A stretch of 64,000 nt of DNA from Rhodanobacteraceae bacterium (GTDB lineage: Bacteria; Pseudomonadota; Gammaproteobacteria; Xanthomonadales; SZUA-5). Positions within the stretch are counted from its first letter, which is position 1. Each line of letters opens with the position of its first letter. The stretch is taken from contig JADJPR010000005.1 in NCBI GenBank assembly GCA_016713135.1, positions 1-64,000 of the forward strand, read 5' to 3'. This document shows, piece after piece, positions 54,295 through 62,896 of this stretch. Position numbers and translations under genes: made by a program. Below the pieces are notes generated by a model, which ran no database searches, had not been told where the DNA came from, and saw only the letters and a program-made list of their open reading frames with translations.

Positions 54295-55851
54295 TCAATT
54301 CTCGAAACCGTGCGCGAACAGCACGGCGCTGGGGTGGAAGATCGTGTGCTTGCGGTCGGCGTCCAGCGAGCCGAGGGCGGCGACACTACCATCGGGCCAG
54401 CGCAATTCCACCGTCGCCGACGTGAAGGCGCCCAGGCCGAAATGCAGCTGCGGCTCATGACTGGCGCCGCGCGACTCGCCGGACCGGAGTTCACGGATCT
54501 GGCGCGCGCCGTCGGCTGTGGTCAACGTCAGCAACGCTCCGAGCGCATCGCGATTGCGGTCCGCCGCGCCACGCAATTCGAAGGCCATCCAGTGGTTCCC
54601 GCTCGTCTGGTCGTTACGGTACAGCCGGTAGCCCTCGTTCCAGTGGCCGAGCACGAGGTCCAGGTCGCCGTCCTGGTCGTAATCCAAGCGCGCGGCGCTC
54701 TCGGTCGGACGGATCTGGGCCAACGCGCCGCTGTCCGGTGTGATGCGCAGGAAATCGCCCCCGGTGTTGCGGAACAACTGGTCCTGGTTGGGGGTGTTGG
54801 AGAAGCCGCCCGAGGCGATCGCAAGGAAGGCGTCTTCCCAGCCATCGTTGTCGAAGTCGGCGAAGATGGTGCCCCAGCCGACCGCGAAATGATTGAGCGC
54901 AGACCCGGTCTCGCGCTGGAAGGACAGCGGCGCGGTGCCCTGGCCACGCAGGAACATCTGCTCGTCCACACTCGAATAGAAGAGGTCCCAGTCACAGTCA
55001 CGGTCCACATCGCCCACCGCAATGCCCATGCCGAAGGCCGGGACGTCGGCGCCGCTCGCGGCAGCCATGTCGACCAGACACAGCACGCGGCAGCCAGGAC
55101 CGGCATTGCGCCAAAGGGTATTGCCCTTGAGCTTGTCGTTGACCACGTAGAGATCCGGGCGCCCATCGCGGTCGAGATCGCTGATTACCGCCGCGAGCAC
55201 CGGCCGCCGCAGTTTCTGGCGCTCCTCCACGCTGAACTCGGCGGTGATGTTGGTCCACTGGCCGGGCGCCGTCTGTAACACCACGCGGTCCAGGTTGTCG
55301 GGGTTGCTGACGTCCGGAGAGGCGGAGTCCGGATAGACGCCGATGTAAATGTCGAGCAAGCCGTTGCCGTCCAGGTCACCCCAGGCCAACGCGTCCGTAT
55401 GCGGTGGGTTGAACCCGGCGGGCGCGTGGTCGAGTTCGGGCACCATCGCGTTGACGAAGCGACGGCCGCCGAGGTTGCGCATCAGCAGGTTGGACTGGCC
55501 GCGACAGCCTATGTAAACGTCGGTCCAGCCGTCGTTGTCGTAGTCCGCCGCTGCCGCCACGCTGCACGCGGTGCCCGCGAACATCGCATTGACTTCGGCC
55601 AACTCCTCGAAGGTTCCGTCACCGCGATTGAAGTACAGGCGGGTAGGATTGAGGTAGCCAGTGACCAGGATGTCGCTCCAGCCATCGTGATCGTAGTCGG
55701 CAACCGCGATACCGCCAGCCGGAATGTTGGCCAGGAACGAGGGCGTGAAACCGGACGGGCCAGACACATCGGTGAATGGCTGAGCGTCCAGGCGCGCCGC
55801 CGGCAGCATCGCGCAGAGCGCAATCAAACATTGGATGACCAGCTTCACGCA
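54295..55851 (-). CDS. Secreted FG-GAP/ASPIC (CRTAC1-like) protein with F-x-x-G-F-E tail
   Basis: The protein has 518 residues from GTG 55851, chosen because GGAG lies about 8 bases upstream and it opens a compact signal peptide (KLVIQCLIALCAMLPAARLDAQ). Many FG-GAP/VCBS calcium loops follow: VADYDHDGWSDILVTG, AADYDNDGWTDVYIGC, WGDLDGNGLLDIYIG, ISDLDRDGRPDLYVV, LDYDQDGDLDLVLG. The C-terminal ASPIC/UnbV region reads GNHWMAFELRGAADRNRDALGALLTLT. It ends VLFAHGFEN. Surface or extracellular; function unknown. First gene of a two-gene operon with the haloperoxidase-like enzyme. Confidence 0.8.
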   Translation of the reverse strand, partial: CVKLVIQCLIALCAMLPAARLDAQPFTDVSGPSGFTPSFLANIPAGGIAVADYDHDGWSDILVTGYLNPTRLYFNRGDGTFEELAEVNAMFAGTACSVAAAADYDNDGWTDVYIGCRGQSNLLMRNLGGRRFVNAMVPELDHAPAGFNPPHTDALAWGDLDGNGLLDIYIGVYPDSASPDVSNPDNLDRVVLQTAPGQWTNITAEFSVEERQKLRRPVLAAVISDLDRDGRPDLYVVNDKLKGNTLWRNAGPGCRVLCLVDMAAASGADVPAFGMGIAVGDVDRDCDWDLFYSSVDEQMFLRGQGTAPLSFQRETGSALNHFAVGWGTIFADFDNDGWEDAFLAIASGGFSNTPNQDQLFRNTGGDFLRITPDSGALAQIRPTESAARLDYDQDGDLDLVLGHWNEGYRLYRNDQTSGNHWMAFELRGAADRNRDALGALLTLTTADGARQIRELRSGESRGASHEPQLHFGLGAFTSATVELRWPDGSVAALGSLDADRKHTIFHPSAVLFAHGFEN

Positions 55852-56082
55852 GTCGCTCCGTCGCTCGGGCCAACTGATCATCAAGGCATCCGGACAGTAT
55901 CGTCAATGCCGCATGCACGGCCGATCGCTCCGGCAGCGAGCGCACTTCGTGGCCTATGCCTCAGGGATCGCCGGCGCCGGCATCAAGACCGCGATGCGTG
56001 CTCTCGATACAGCCAGCGCGCGGTTCAGCCCGGTGCGAGATCCACCGCGAAGCACCCAATCGCAGAGATCGCGGACTGTGCT

Positions 56083-56196
56083 TTTGGACGCAAAGGACGC
56101 AAAGGACGCAAAGGAAATCAAACGCGATACAGCGCTGGGGTATCCCCGGCACTTGCTGTCTTTGCGTCCTTTGCGTCCCTTTGCGTCCTTTGCGTA
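56083..56196. repeat. Inverted repeat of CGCAAAGGA words, second locus
   Basis: The left arm (56083–56119) has three GGACGCAAA units; the right arm (about 56159–56196) is their reverse complement (TTTGCGTCC units). The 40-base centre has no gene. The interval 55885–56082 is also non-coding. Confidence 0.85.
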
Positions 56197-56223
56197 CTCA
56201 ATCACAGGGTCGTCGTTTCGCAC

Positions 56224-56706
56224 GGGCTGAAAATGTATGAAATTCAACACCTTGGCGCATGTTCGGTGAGAGTTCCGGTCGCCCCTGCCGGTGCGCTTAT
56301 TCGCGCATCGAACTTCTTCGCGACCCGCGCCACTTTTCTTGTCCGCAAAGGACGCAAAGAACGCAAAGGGAGCGAAAGCGGTTTCCGCTCTTCTTTGCGT
56401 CCTTTGCGTCCTTTGCGGACAAACTGCTCTTCAGATCAATGAGTTATCGGATGTTCGGTGAGAGGGGCTGAAAATGTATGAAATTCAACACCTTGGCGCA
56501 TGTTCGGTGAGAGTCCCGGTCGCCCCTGGCGGTGCGCTTGTTCGCGCATCGAACTTCTTCGCGACCCGCGCCACTTTTCTTGTCCGCAAAGGACGCAAAG
56601 AACGCAAAGGAAGCGAAAGCGGTTTCCGCTCTTCTTTGCGTCCTTCGCGTCCTTTGCGGACAAACTGCTCTTCAGATCAATGAGTTATCGGATGTTCGGT
56701 GAGAGG
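56224..56706. repeat. 241-bp tandem duplication, two copies, each with an inverted repeat
   Basis: The segment starting GGGCTGAAAATGTATGAAA is repeated with a period of 241 bases (56227 against 56468). The copies differ at only a few positions (AGTTCCGG against AGTCCCGG; GCTTATTCG against GCTTGTTCG). Each holds a CGCAAAGGA-type inverted repeat (about 56338–56422 and 56579–56663) and ends ATGTTCGGTGAGAGG. The short open frames across it, rich in FASFA and CVLCV, are repeat translation, not genes. Confidence 0.9.
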
Positions 56707-56749
56707 TCGCAAGGCGCACCGGAAACGGGATATCACGCGCTTCCTGCTG

Positions 56750-56780
56750 CTCTCTGCGTCCTCTGCGTCTCCGCGTTGAA
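56750..56780. repeat. Single arm of the CTCTGCGTC repeat
   Basis: TCTCTGCGTCCTCTGCGTC followed by TCCGCGTTGAA matches the right arm at 25892–25922. No partner arm lies nearby. No other feature is seen in 56707–56805. Confidence 0.6.
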
Positions 56781-56805
56781 CCTGTCCGGTCGGCAGCGCG
56801 CCTGC

Positions 56806-57498
56806 TCAGCACAGGGCGAAGCCCACCGCCGCCCGCGCGTGCAGCGCGGTGGTGTCGAACAGCGGCACCGACGCGTCGGCTGCGGACACCAGCAGCGAGA
56901 TCTCGGTGCAGCCGAGGATCACGGCCTGCGCACCCGCCGCCACCAGGTTGCTGATCACCTCCCGGTAGCGCGCTCGCGACTCCTCGCGGATCACGCCCAG
57001 GCACAGCTCCTGGTAGATGATCCGGTTGACGTCCTCGCGCTCCGCCGCGGCGGGAACCAGCACGTCCAGGTCATGACGGTCGATGAGCCTGTCGCGGTAG
57101 AACGCCTCTTCCATCGTGAACCGCGTCCCCAGCAGGCCCACGCGGGTGTGTCCCGCGGCGACGATGGCCGCCGCGGTGGCATCGGCGATGTGCAGCAGCG
57201 GGACCGCCACCGTCGCCTCGATGGCCGCTGCGACCTTGTGCATGGTGTTGGTACACAGCACGATGGCCTCGGCACCGGCGGCCTGCAGCGAGCGCGCCGC
57301 ATCCGCCAGCAGTCGGCCCGCCGTGTCCCAGTCGCCGGCGCGCTGGAGCACTTCGATCTCATGGAAGTCCACGCTGTAAAGCACCAGCCTGGCCGAATGC
57401 AATCCGCCCAGCCGCGCCTTCACCGCCTGGTTGATGAGCCGGTAGTAGGACTCGGTGGATTCCCAGCTCATGCCGCCGATCAGGCCGATCAGTTTCAT
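56806..57498 (-). CDS. Aspartate/glutamate racemase-family protein
   Basis: The protein has 230 residues of the cofactor-independent amino-acid racemase family (YgeA-like): IGLIGGMSWESTESYYRLIN at the start, the first catalytic Cys in AIVLCTNTMHK (about 82) and the second in AVILGCTEISLLV (about 195). It interconverts D and L aspartate/glutamate or related amino acids. ATG 57498, or ATG 57513 which overlaps the MAPEG stop; the two genes are closely linked. Confidence 0.85.
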   Translation of the reverse strand: MKLIGLIGGMSWESTESYYRLINQAVKARLGGLHSARLVLYSVDFHEIEVLQRAGDWDTAGRLLADAARSLQAAGAEAIVLCTNTMHKVAAAIEATVAVPLLHIADATAAAIVAAGHTRVGLLGTRFTMEEAFYRDRLIDRHDLDVLVPAAAEREDVNRIIYQELCLGVIREESRARYREVISNLVAAGAQAVILGCTEISLLVSAADASVPLFDTTALHARAAVGFALC

Positions 57499-57502
57499 GC
57501 GA

Positions 57503-57910
57503 TCAGGCGCCATGCAGCCCGACGGCCCAGTAGACCGCGATGCCCATCTGCACCGCGAAGGCGGTGAAGCGGGCGGTGACCGCCGCCGGCGAGGTGGATC
57601 CCAGGTGGATCAGCGATTGCACCATCCGCGCGCCGAGGAAGGCATAAGCCAGCGGATCGGTCACGTGGGTCTTGCCCGCGAGCACCGCGACCACCATCAG
57701 GCCGCCGAAGATCGGCAGCCCCTCCACGCAGTTCGCGTGCGCGCGCGCCAGTCGCTGCATGAACGGCGAAAGCGTGGAGTTCTGCGGATCGAAGCCGTTC
57801 GCCACCACCGCGCCAGTGAGGACCAGCTTGCTGCGAATCGCCTCCATCAGCACCAGCAGGAACAAGGACCAGCAGATGAAGCCGAGCAAGGCGAGCAAGG
57901 TGGTGGACAA
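57503..57910 (-). CDS. MAPEG-family membrane protein
   Basis: The protein has 135 residues and four membrane helices (LLALLGFICWSLFLLVLMEAI; EGLPIFGGLMVVAVLAG; LAYAFLGARMVQSLIHL; FAVQMGIAVYWAVGL). The pattern RAHANCVEGLPIF and GARMVQSLIHL fit MAPEG proteins (membrane glutathione S-transferase-like). The start looks like TTG 57910 with GGAG upstream. Precedes the racemase by a few bases. Confidence 0.8.
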   Translation of the reverse strand: MSTTLLALLGFICWSLFLLVLMEAIRSKLVLTGAVVANGFDPQNSTLSPFMQRLARAHANCVEGLPIFGGLMVVAVLAGKTHVTDPLAYAFLGARMVQSLIHLGSTSPAAVTARFTAFAVQMGIAVYWAVGLHGA

Positions 57911-58068
57911 TGGAGGGGCTCCAGGGCGAAGGGGAAACAGCCGCGAGTGCGCCCGCGCGCAGACGGTGACCCAGTCACTCCAGGCGGGGGGCAGCCCCGC
58001 GAGTGTATGGGCGGCCTGCATGGCCCGGCAATGCGCGCCGAAGCGGTCGCCACCGGGGTGACCGGGGC

Positions 58069-59442
58069 TTACGCCGGGACGGAGACCGCCCGCGGCACCG
58101 TTCGTGCGCTGAGCACGCGCGCCAGCATCGCCAGCGCCGCAGCGCCGCCAAAGACCGCCACGAAAGCGGCCGCCGGCGAAGAGTCGCGCAGCGCCACGAA
58201 CAGCGCGCCCACCAGCGCCAACGCGGCGGTGGTCGCCAGCGCATCGGCCAGTTGCAGCGCCGAGCTGTGGCGGCCCTGTTCGTGCTCCGGGGACAGTGTC
58301 AGCAGCAGCACCGACAGCGACGGAAAGGCCAGCCCGATACCGAGGCCCACCAGCGCCCAAGCCAGCACCGCCCAGGTGGCCTGCCCCAGCCCGGCAAGCA
58401 CCGCCAACAGCGCCAACGCCGTTGTCAGCAGCGCCAGGCCCGCGGCCAGCACCCGCTGGCGCGCGCGCGTGTCGCGCACGCGCCCCTGGCAATGGCTGCC
58501 GATGCTCCAGCAGAGCGCGCCAGCGGTCAGCGCGAAGCCCGCCGCCTGGTGACTCCAGCCCTGCTGCAGGTTCAGCCACAGCGGCAGGAAAGCCTCGGCG
58601 GCGAAGAAAGCGCCCGCCACCAGTCCCCGCAGGGCGATCACACTGGGCAGGCCGCGCGCCGCCCGGAGTGTGCCGTGCGGCAGCAGCCGCGCGCTGGCCA
58701 CACTCAGGACCACCAGCGCCGAGAGCACCGACCATGGCGACGCAGTACCTGACGCGCTGGCCAGTTCATGCAGGGCCAGCGCCGCCAGCGCCGCCACCAC
58801 CGCAGCGGCGATCGGCGGCGACCCGCCCGAGGCTGCCCGTGCCGGCGGCCCCAGGCGCCGCGCAGCCGGCAGCACCGCAGCCGCCACGGGAGGCAGTGCC
58901 AGCAGCGCAGACAGGAAGACCCAGGGCCAACCCAGCAGGTCCACCAACATCGCCGCCACTGCCGGGCCCACCAGTGCCGGGATCACCCACGCCGCCGAAA
59001 ACATGGCGAACAGCCGCGGCCGCAGGGCGGGCGGATACAGCCGGCCGACGACGACGTACAGCGTCACGCCCAACGCCCCGCTGCCCAGCCCCTGCAGCAC
59101 GCGCCCGGCGATCAGCATCGGCATCGAAGTTGCGATGGCTGCCAGCAGCAATCCGCAAGCGAACAGCGCCAGACCAACCGCAGTCGCCCGGCCGGGACCG
59201 CGCCGGTCGCAGTCCGTTCCGGCCGCCACCATCCCGATCACGCTGGTTGCCAGGGTCGCGCCGAAGGCGAGCGCATAGCGATCCAGTCCCGCGAGCGCAG
59301 CGGCGATGGCCGGCATCGCCGTGGCCACGGCCATTGCCTCGAATGCCAACAGCGACACCAGCACCAGCGCTGCCAGCGACACCGCCCTGAGCCCCGGCGC
59401 GAACAGCCCCGGTTCCGTCTCCACTGCCATGCTCGTGTCCAT
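58069..59442 (-). CDS. MFS transporter, likely SoxR-controlled drug exporter
   Basis: The protein has 457 residues with 12–14 membrane helices. MFS features: LAFGATLATSVIGMVAAGTDCDRRGPGRATAVGL (motif A-like, loop 2–3) and GRVLQGLGSGALGVTLYVVVGRLYPPALRPR (motif C-like region of the multidrug group). The ATG 59442 has GGAGG. Divergent from a SoxR-type regulator with a SoxR box between them, so a redox-cycling drug exporter is likely, by inference. Confidence 0.83.
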   Translation of the reverse strand: MDTSMAVETEPGLFAPGLRAVSLAALVLVSLLAFEAMAVATAMPAIAAALAGLDRYALAFGATLATSVIGMVAAGTDCDRRGPGRATAVGLALFACGLLLAAIATSMPMLIAGRVLQGLGSGALGVTLYVVVGRLYPPALRPRLFAMFSAAWVIPALVGPAVAAMLVDLLGWPWVFLSALLALPPVAAAVLPAARRLGPPARAASGGSPPIAAAVVAALAALALHELASASGTASPWSVLSALVVLSVASARLLPHGTLRAARGLPSVIALRGLVAGAFFAAEAFLPLWLNLQQGWSHQAAGFALTAGALCWSIGSHCQGRVRDTRARQRVLAAGLALLTTALALLAVLAGLGQATWAVLAWALVGLGIGLAFPSLSVLLLTLSPEHEQGRHSSALQLADALATTAALALVGALFVALRDSSPAAAFVAVFGGAAALAMLARVLSARTVPRAVSVPA

Positions 59443-59477
59443 CTTGCCTCCTGCGTCGGGAGGCAGGACCATAAAAG

Positions 59478-59493
59478 CTCAGGTCAACTTGAG
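59478..59493. promoter_or_regulatory. SoxR box between the MFS exporter and soxR-like gene
   Basis: CTCAGGTCAACTTGAG differs from the E. coli soxS operator core (CTCAAGTTAACTTGAG) by two bases. It lies 35 bases from the exporter start and 8 bases before the regulator start, overlapping the regulator's GAGG ribosome site (59491–59494). Confidence 0.75.
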
Positions 59494-59501
59494 GTCAAGC
59501 G

Positions 59502-59930
59502 ATGGATCTGGCGATCGGCGACGTGGCCCGCCGCAGCGGCGTGGCGGTGTCCACCCTGCACTACTACGAGGCGCGCGGCCTGATCGCCGCGCAGCGCAGC
59601 GGCGGCAACCAGCGTCGTTATGCGCGCGACGTGTTGCGCCGGATCGCGTTCATCCGCGCGGCGCAACAGGTAGGCATCGGCCTCGACGAGATCGGCGCAG
59701 CGCTCGCCGAGCTGCCGCAACAGCGCACGCCAAACAAGACCGACTGGGCGCGCCTGTCGGCGGCCTGGCGCGAGCGTCTGGACCAACGCATCGCGGCCCT
59801 CATGCAGTTGCGCGATACCCTGGGCAACTGCATCGGCTGCGGCTGCCTGTCGCTACGCGCCTGCCGGCTGTACAACCCCGCCGACGAACTGGCACAGCGG
59901 GGTCCTGGCGCACGCCGCTGGCTACGCTGA
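59502..59930 (+). CDS. soxR: SoxR-type redox-sensing MerR regulator
   Basis: The protein has 142 residues. The MerR helix-turn-helix reads IGDVARRSGVAVSTLHYYEARGLI. The [2Fe-2S] cysteine set CIGCGCLSLRAC (C110, C113, C115, C121; C-x2-C-x-C-x5-C) is that of SoxR. It senses redox-active compounds through cluster oxidation and activates target promoters with a long spacer. Here the only nearby target is the divergent MFS gene. Confidence 0.9.
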   Translation: MDLAIGDVARRSGVAVSTLHYYEARGLIAAQRSGGNQRRYARDVLRRIAFIRAAQQVGIGLDEIGAALAELPQQRTPNKTDWARLSAAWRERLDQRIAALMQLRDTLGNCIGCGCLSLRACRLYNPADELAQRGPGARRWLR

Positions 59931-59973
59931 GGACAGGCGACACACGATGCCGGGGCGCCGGTCCCGCCTTCGC

Positions 59974-60360
59974 TCACGGCACCGTCGCGTACTGCGGCAA
60001 CCCGTCGCAGATCTCGTAGTAGTCGCCCTTTTCGGACACGAAGACGTGCAACTCGGTGTGGGTGCCGGTGGGGCCGTCGAAGGCGCCCATGGCGATGCCG
60101 ATCCAGTCGCGCGCCGGGGGATCGAAGAACATCGAGCACCCGCAGTGCCTGCAGAATCCGCGGCGGACCTTGGCCGAGGATGCGTACCAGCTGAGCGCAT
60201 CCGCGCCAGTGATGGTGAGGGCTGACTTGGGCACGTCGGTGGATACGAAATAGTGCCCGGAGGATTTGCGGCAGGCGCGACAGTGACAGGCATCGGGTGG
60301 CTTCAAGTCGCCAACGACGCTGAAGCGGACAGCGCCGCACAAGCAGGATCCGGTGTGCAT
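59974..60360 (-). CDS. GFA/CENP-V-family zinc protein
   Basis: The protein has 128 residues. Cysteine pattern: GSCLCGAVRF (6, 8), ACHCRACRKS (25, 27, 30) and GFCRHCGCSMFF (70, 73, 75), the GFA/CENP-V-like zinc site. Often called glutathione-dependent formaldehyde-activating enzyme, but that activity is disputed and not claimed here. The ATG 60360 has GGAGAG upstream. Downstream of the DUF4256 gene. Confidence 0.83.
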   Translation of the reverse strand: MHTGSCLCGAVRFSVVGDLKPPDACHCRACRKSSGHYFVSTDVPKSALTITGADALSWYASSAKVRRGFCRHCGCSMFFDPPARDWIGIAMGAFDGPTGTHTELHVFVSEKGDYYEICDGLPQYATVP

Positions 60361-60382
60361 CGATCTCTCCTCGCAGGGCGTT

Positions 60383-60922
60383 TCAGACACGCAGGCAGCC
60401 GCGGAAACCGCGCGCGGCGTAATAGGACTGCGCGCCGTTGTGGTAGGTGAACACGCTGTCGTAGCGGCGGTCGCAGAACAGCGCGCCGCCGAGCGCGCGG
60501 ATCGACGCGGGAGTCGCGATCCAGCTCGACGTCTTCAGGTCGAATTCGCCGCAAGCCTGCAGCGCGCGGTACTGCGCCTCGGTCAGCAGTTCGATGCCGA
60601 TCCCGGCCGCCATGCCCAACGCGCTGCCCGCCGGCTTGTTCTCCTTGCGCGCCGCCAGCGCGGCCTCGTCGAAGCACAGGCTGCGGCGGCCGGCCGGGCT
60701 CTCCGCCGAGCAATCGACGAAACACAGATGCCCGTCCTCGAAGCCACCGACCAGGTCCGGCTCGCCGCCGGTGTCCTCCATCCGCGCCAGCACCGGCAGC
60801 GCCAGTGGGCGTGCATCCAGGTGCGCCTGCACGCTCGTCCAGTCCAATCCCGGGTGGCGCTCTGGATGCTGCCGGAAGCGGCGAGTCAGGGTTTGCAGCA
60901 GGTCGTTGAATGCGGCGGTCAT
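60383..60922 (-). CDS. DUF4256-domain protein
   Basis: The protein has 179 residues and matches the DUF4256 family in the parts RFRQHPERHPGLDWTSV, LARMEDTGGEPDLVGGF and DLKTSSWIATPASIRALGGALFCDRRYDSVFTYHNGAQSYY. Function unknown; cytoplasmic. Lies 22 bases before the GFA-like gene and is probably co-transcribed. Confidence 0.8.
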   Translation of the reverse strand: MTAAFNDLLQTLTRRFRQHPERHPGLDWTSVQAHLDARPLALPVLARMEDTGGEPDLVGGFEDGHLCFVDCSAESPAGRRSLCFDEAALAARKENKPAGSALGMAAGIGIELLTEAQYRALQACGEFDLKTSSWIATPASIRALGGALFCDRRYDSVFTYHNGAQSYYAARGFRGCLRV

Positions 60923-60994
60923 CGGAGCGGACGCTGGCGGCGGCAGCGCCCACCATCGCGGCGGGCGCGGCGCCGCGCAAGTGCCGCCAGCAGG

Positions 60995-62896
60995 TCAGGG
61001 TGCTGGCCGGAAATGCCGCTTCAGGTAGTCGTCGACGGCCGGATCAGCCGGCGCGGGTTCGGCCAACTGCAGGTGCTGGTGCAGCATCTGCTCGATCAGG
61101 AACAGATGCGCCTCGCGCGCGGTGTCGTCGCGCTGGCGGTGGCCGGCGTTGGGATCGATCAACAGTGCCAGCGACTTGCCGGCCAGCCGGGCGCGTGCGG
61201 CGTACTCAATGACGCCGGCAATGCCCACGCGCTGATCGGCGCCCCCGGCCACCACCAGCACGGGCCGGCGCAGTTGCGCCACATTGGCCAGCGGAGATTG
61301 CGCGCTCAGCCGCGCCATCTGTGCCGGGTCGGCGACATCCAGGTCGAGCATGCGCAGCCAGTCGGCCATCGGCACATAGCGCTCCAGCGCCAGGGACTCC
61401 GCATTGCGCAGCACCCAGCGCAGGGTCCAGGCGAAATCCGGCGGCGGCACGAAGGCAACCGCCATGCGGTAGAGCTCGGGCGAATGGGTGACGCCCTGAA
61501 GTGCCACGTAGCCGCCAAAGGACGCGCCAACGAGCGCCACTCGCTGCGGATCGCCGATGCCGGCGGCGAGCAGGGCGCGCACACCATCGTCGATGTCCTG
61601 CTGCACCCGGCCGTGGCCGAAGTCTCCGCGCGCAGCCCGCAGGTAGGCCTGGCCGTGCCCGGTGGATCCGCGATGGTTGGGCGCAAACACGATGGCGCCC
61701 CGGCTGGCGATGAACTGCGCCAGCGGATGGTAGCCCGGCTGCCAGTGACTCCAGGGCCCGCCATGCGCCAGCACCACCAGCGGTATCCCTCGCGGATCGC
61801 CTGCCGGGCGGAGGAGGAAACCATGCAGGCGCATGCCATCACTGGCGGTCCAGGCGTGGGCCTCAGGCCGCAAGCCCGGGCGCGCCGTCCCGGCGCGCTC
61901 CTGCAGGACCAGGCGCAGTTCCCCGGTGCGCGGATCGTAGCTGTGCCAGCGCGCGAAAGGCTGGTCCAGGGGACGCTCTTCGACCAGCCAGCGCGCCGTG
62001 CCGACCTGCGGACGCAGTGCGCTGTCCGGAAAGCTGCGCTGCAGATGCGCCACGGCCGCATGATCGCGTGGATCGATTGCCGCGATCTGTGCCCGGGTGC
62101 TGCGATATCCCGCAATCCGCGGTCGCCCGCTGGCATCGCTCTCGATGAAGTCCAGGTCCGCCTCACCCAGCGGATCGCGCGCCACGGTGCTGAATCCGCC
62201 CTTCCCCAGCTTCACGATCCGCGCCAGGCCGGCGGGGTCTCCGATGGGCGAGTCGGTGCGCAGCCAGAGCGCGCCGCCCACCTCTGCGAGCGGCGTGCAG
62301 CGCACCAGTCCCGGGCAGTGCAGCAGCGCCTCGCCAGTGCCCGCCTGGCGCAACACCAGCGCCTGGTCCTCCAGCCGTTGCAGCCAGCGCAAGCGTCCTT
62401 GCGCATCCAGTGCATGGCCCGTGATGCGGCGATCGTCCTCGTGCAGGGTGACCGGCGGCGCCCCCACGGCCAGCCGCTGGACGCGCCAGCGGGTGGCCCG
62501 CGGATCGTCCGCTGCGGTCAGGATCAGCGCTGCATCCTGGCTCGGGTCCACCCGCCACTCGCTGCGCTCGGGCAGCTTCGCCAGCAAGCCGGAGCCCGCC
62601 TGCCCCTCCAGCGCCAGCGCTTGGATCTGCCCGGGGCCGGCCAGCAGCAGCCAGCGGCCGTCGCGGGTGAATGCCAGCTCGCGCGCGCTGGTGTGCACCA
62701 TCAGCCTTCGCGGCGCCGGCGCATCCAGCGCCTGCAGCCAGAGCGCGCGACGGGTGCCCTCCTCTGCCAGCCAGGCCCAACGCTCACCCGACGGCGCCAG
62801 CGTGACGGCGGATACCTCGGCGTGTTGCAGGAACTGACTGCGCGGCGGCAGCGCAGTCGCTCCCAGACAGACCAGGCCAGCCATCCATCCGATCAT
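60995..62896 (-). CDS. S9-family (prolyl oligopeptidase) serine peptidase
   Basis: The protein has 633 residues. An N-terminal beta-propeller (about 25–370) is followed by the alpha/beta hydrolase domain: PLVVLAHGGPWSHWQPGYHPL, the nucleophile in VALVGASFGGYVAL (about 455), the acid in LVVAGGADQRVG (about 550), and the His in PNAGHRQRDDTA (about 583). The N-terminal segment (MIGWMAGLVCLGATAL) looks like a signal peptide. ATG 62896 overlaps the upstream gene's stop by 4 bases, so they are coupled. Confidence 0.88.
   Translation of the reverse strand: MIGWMAGLVCLGATALPPRSQFLQHAEVSAVTLAPSGERWAWLAEEGTRRALWLQALDAPAPRRLMVHTSARELAFTRDGRWLLLAGPGQIQALALEGQAGSGLLAKLPERSEWRVDPSQDAALILTAADDPRATRWRVQRLAVGAPPVTLHEDDRRITGHALDAQGRLRWLQRLEDQALVLRQAGTGEALLHCPGLVRCTPLAEVGGALWLRTDSPIGDPAGLARIVKLGKGGFSTVARDPLGEADLDFIESDASGRPRIAGYRSTRAQIAAIDPRDHAAVAHLQRSFPDSALRPQVGTARWLVEERPLDQPFARWHSYDPRTGELRLVLQERAGTARPGLRPEAHAWTASDGMRLHGFLLRPAGDPRGIPLVVLAHGGPWSHWQPGYHPLAQFIASRGAIVFAPNHRGSTGHGQAYLRAARGDFGHGRVQQDIDDGVRALLAAGIGDPQRVALVGASFGGYVALQGVTHSPELYRMAVAFVPPPDFAWTLRWVLRNAESLALERYVPMADWLRMLDLDVADPAQMARLSAQSPLANVAQLRRPVLVVAGGADQRVGIAGVIEYAARARLAGKSLALLIDPNAGHRQRDDTAREAHLFLIEQMLHQHLQLAEPAPADPAVDDYLKRHFRPAP

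Noticed and set aside
55954..56683. Several small open frames rich in FASFA, CVLCV or AKDAK words
   Set aside because: They are translations of the CGCAAAGGA repeats and recur in duplicate; no start sites or domains.
49371..56706. CRISPR array
   Set aside because: The short repeated words are directly adjacent and form inverted arms; there are no regularly spaced repeats with unique spacers and no cas genes.
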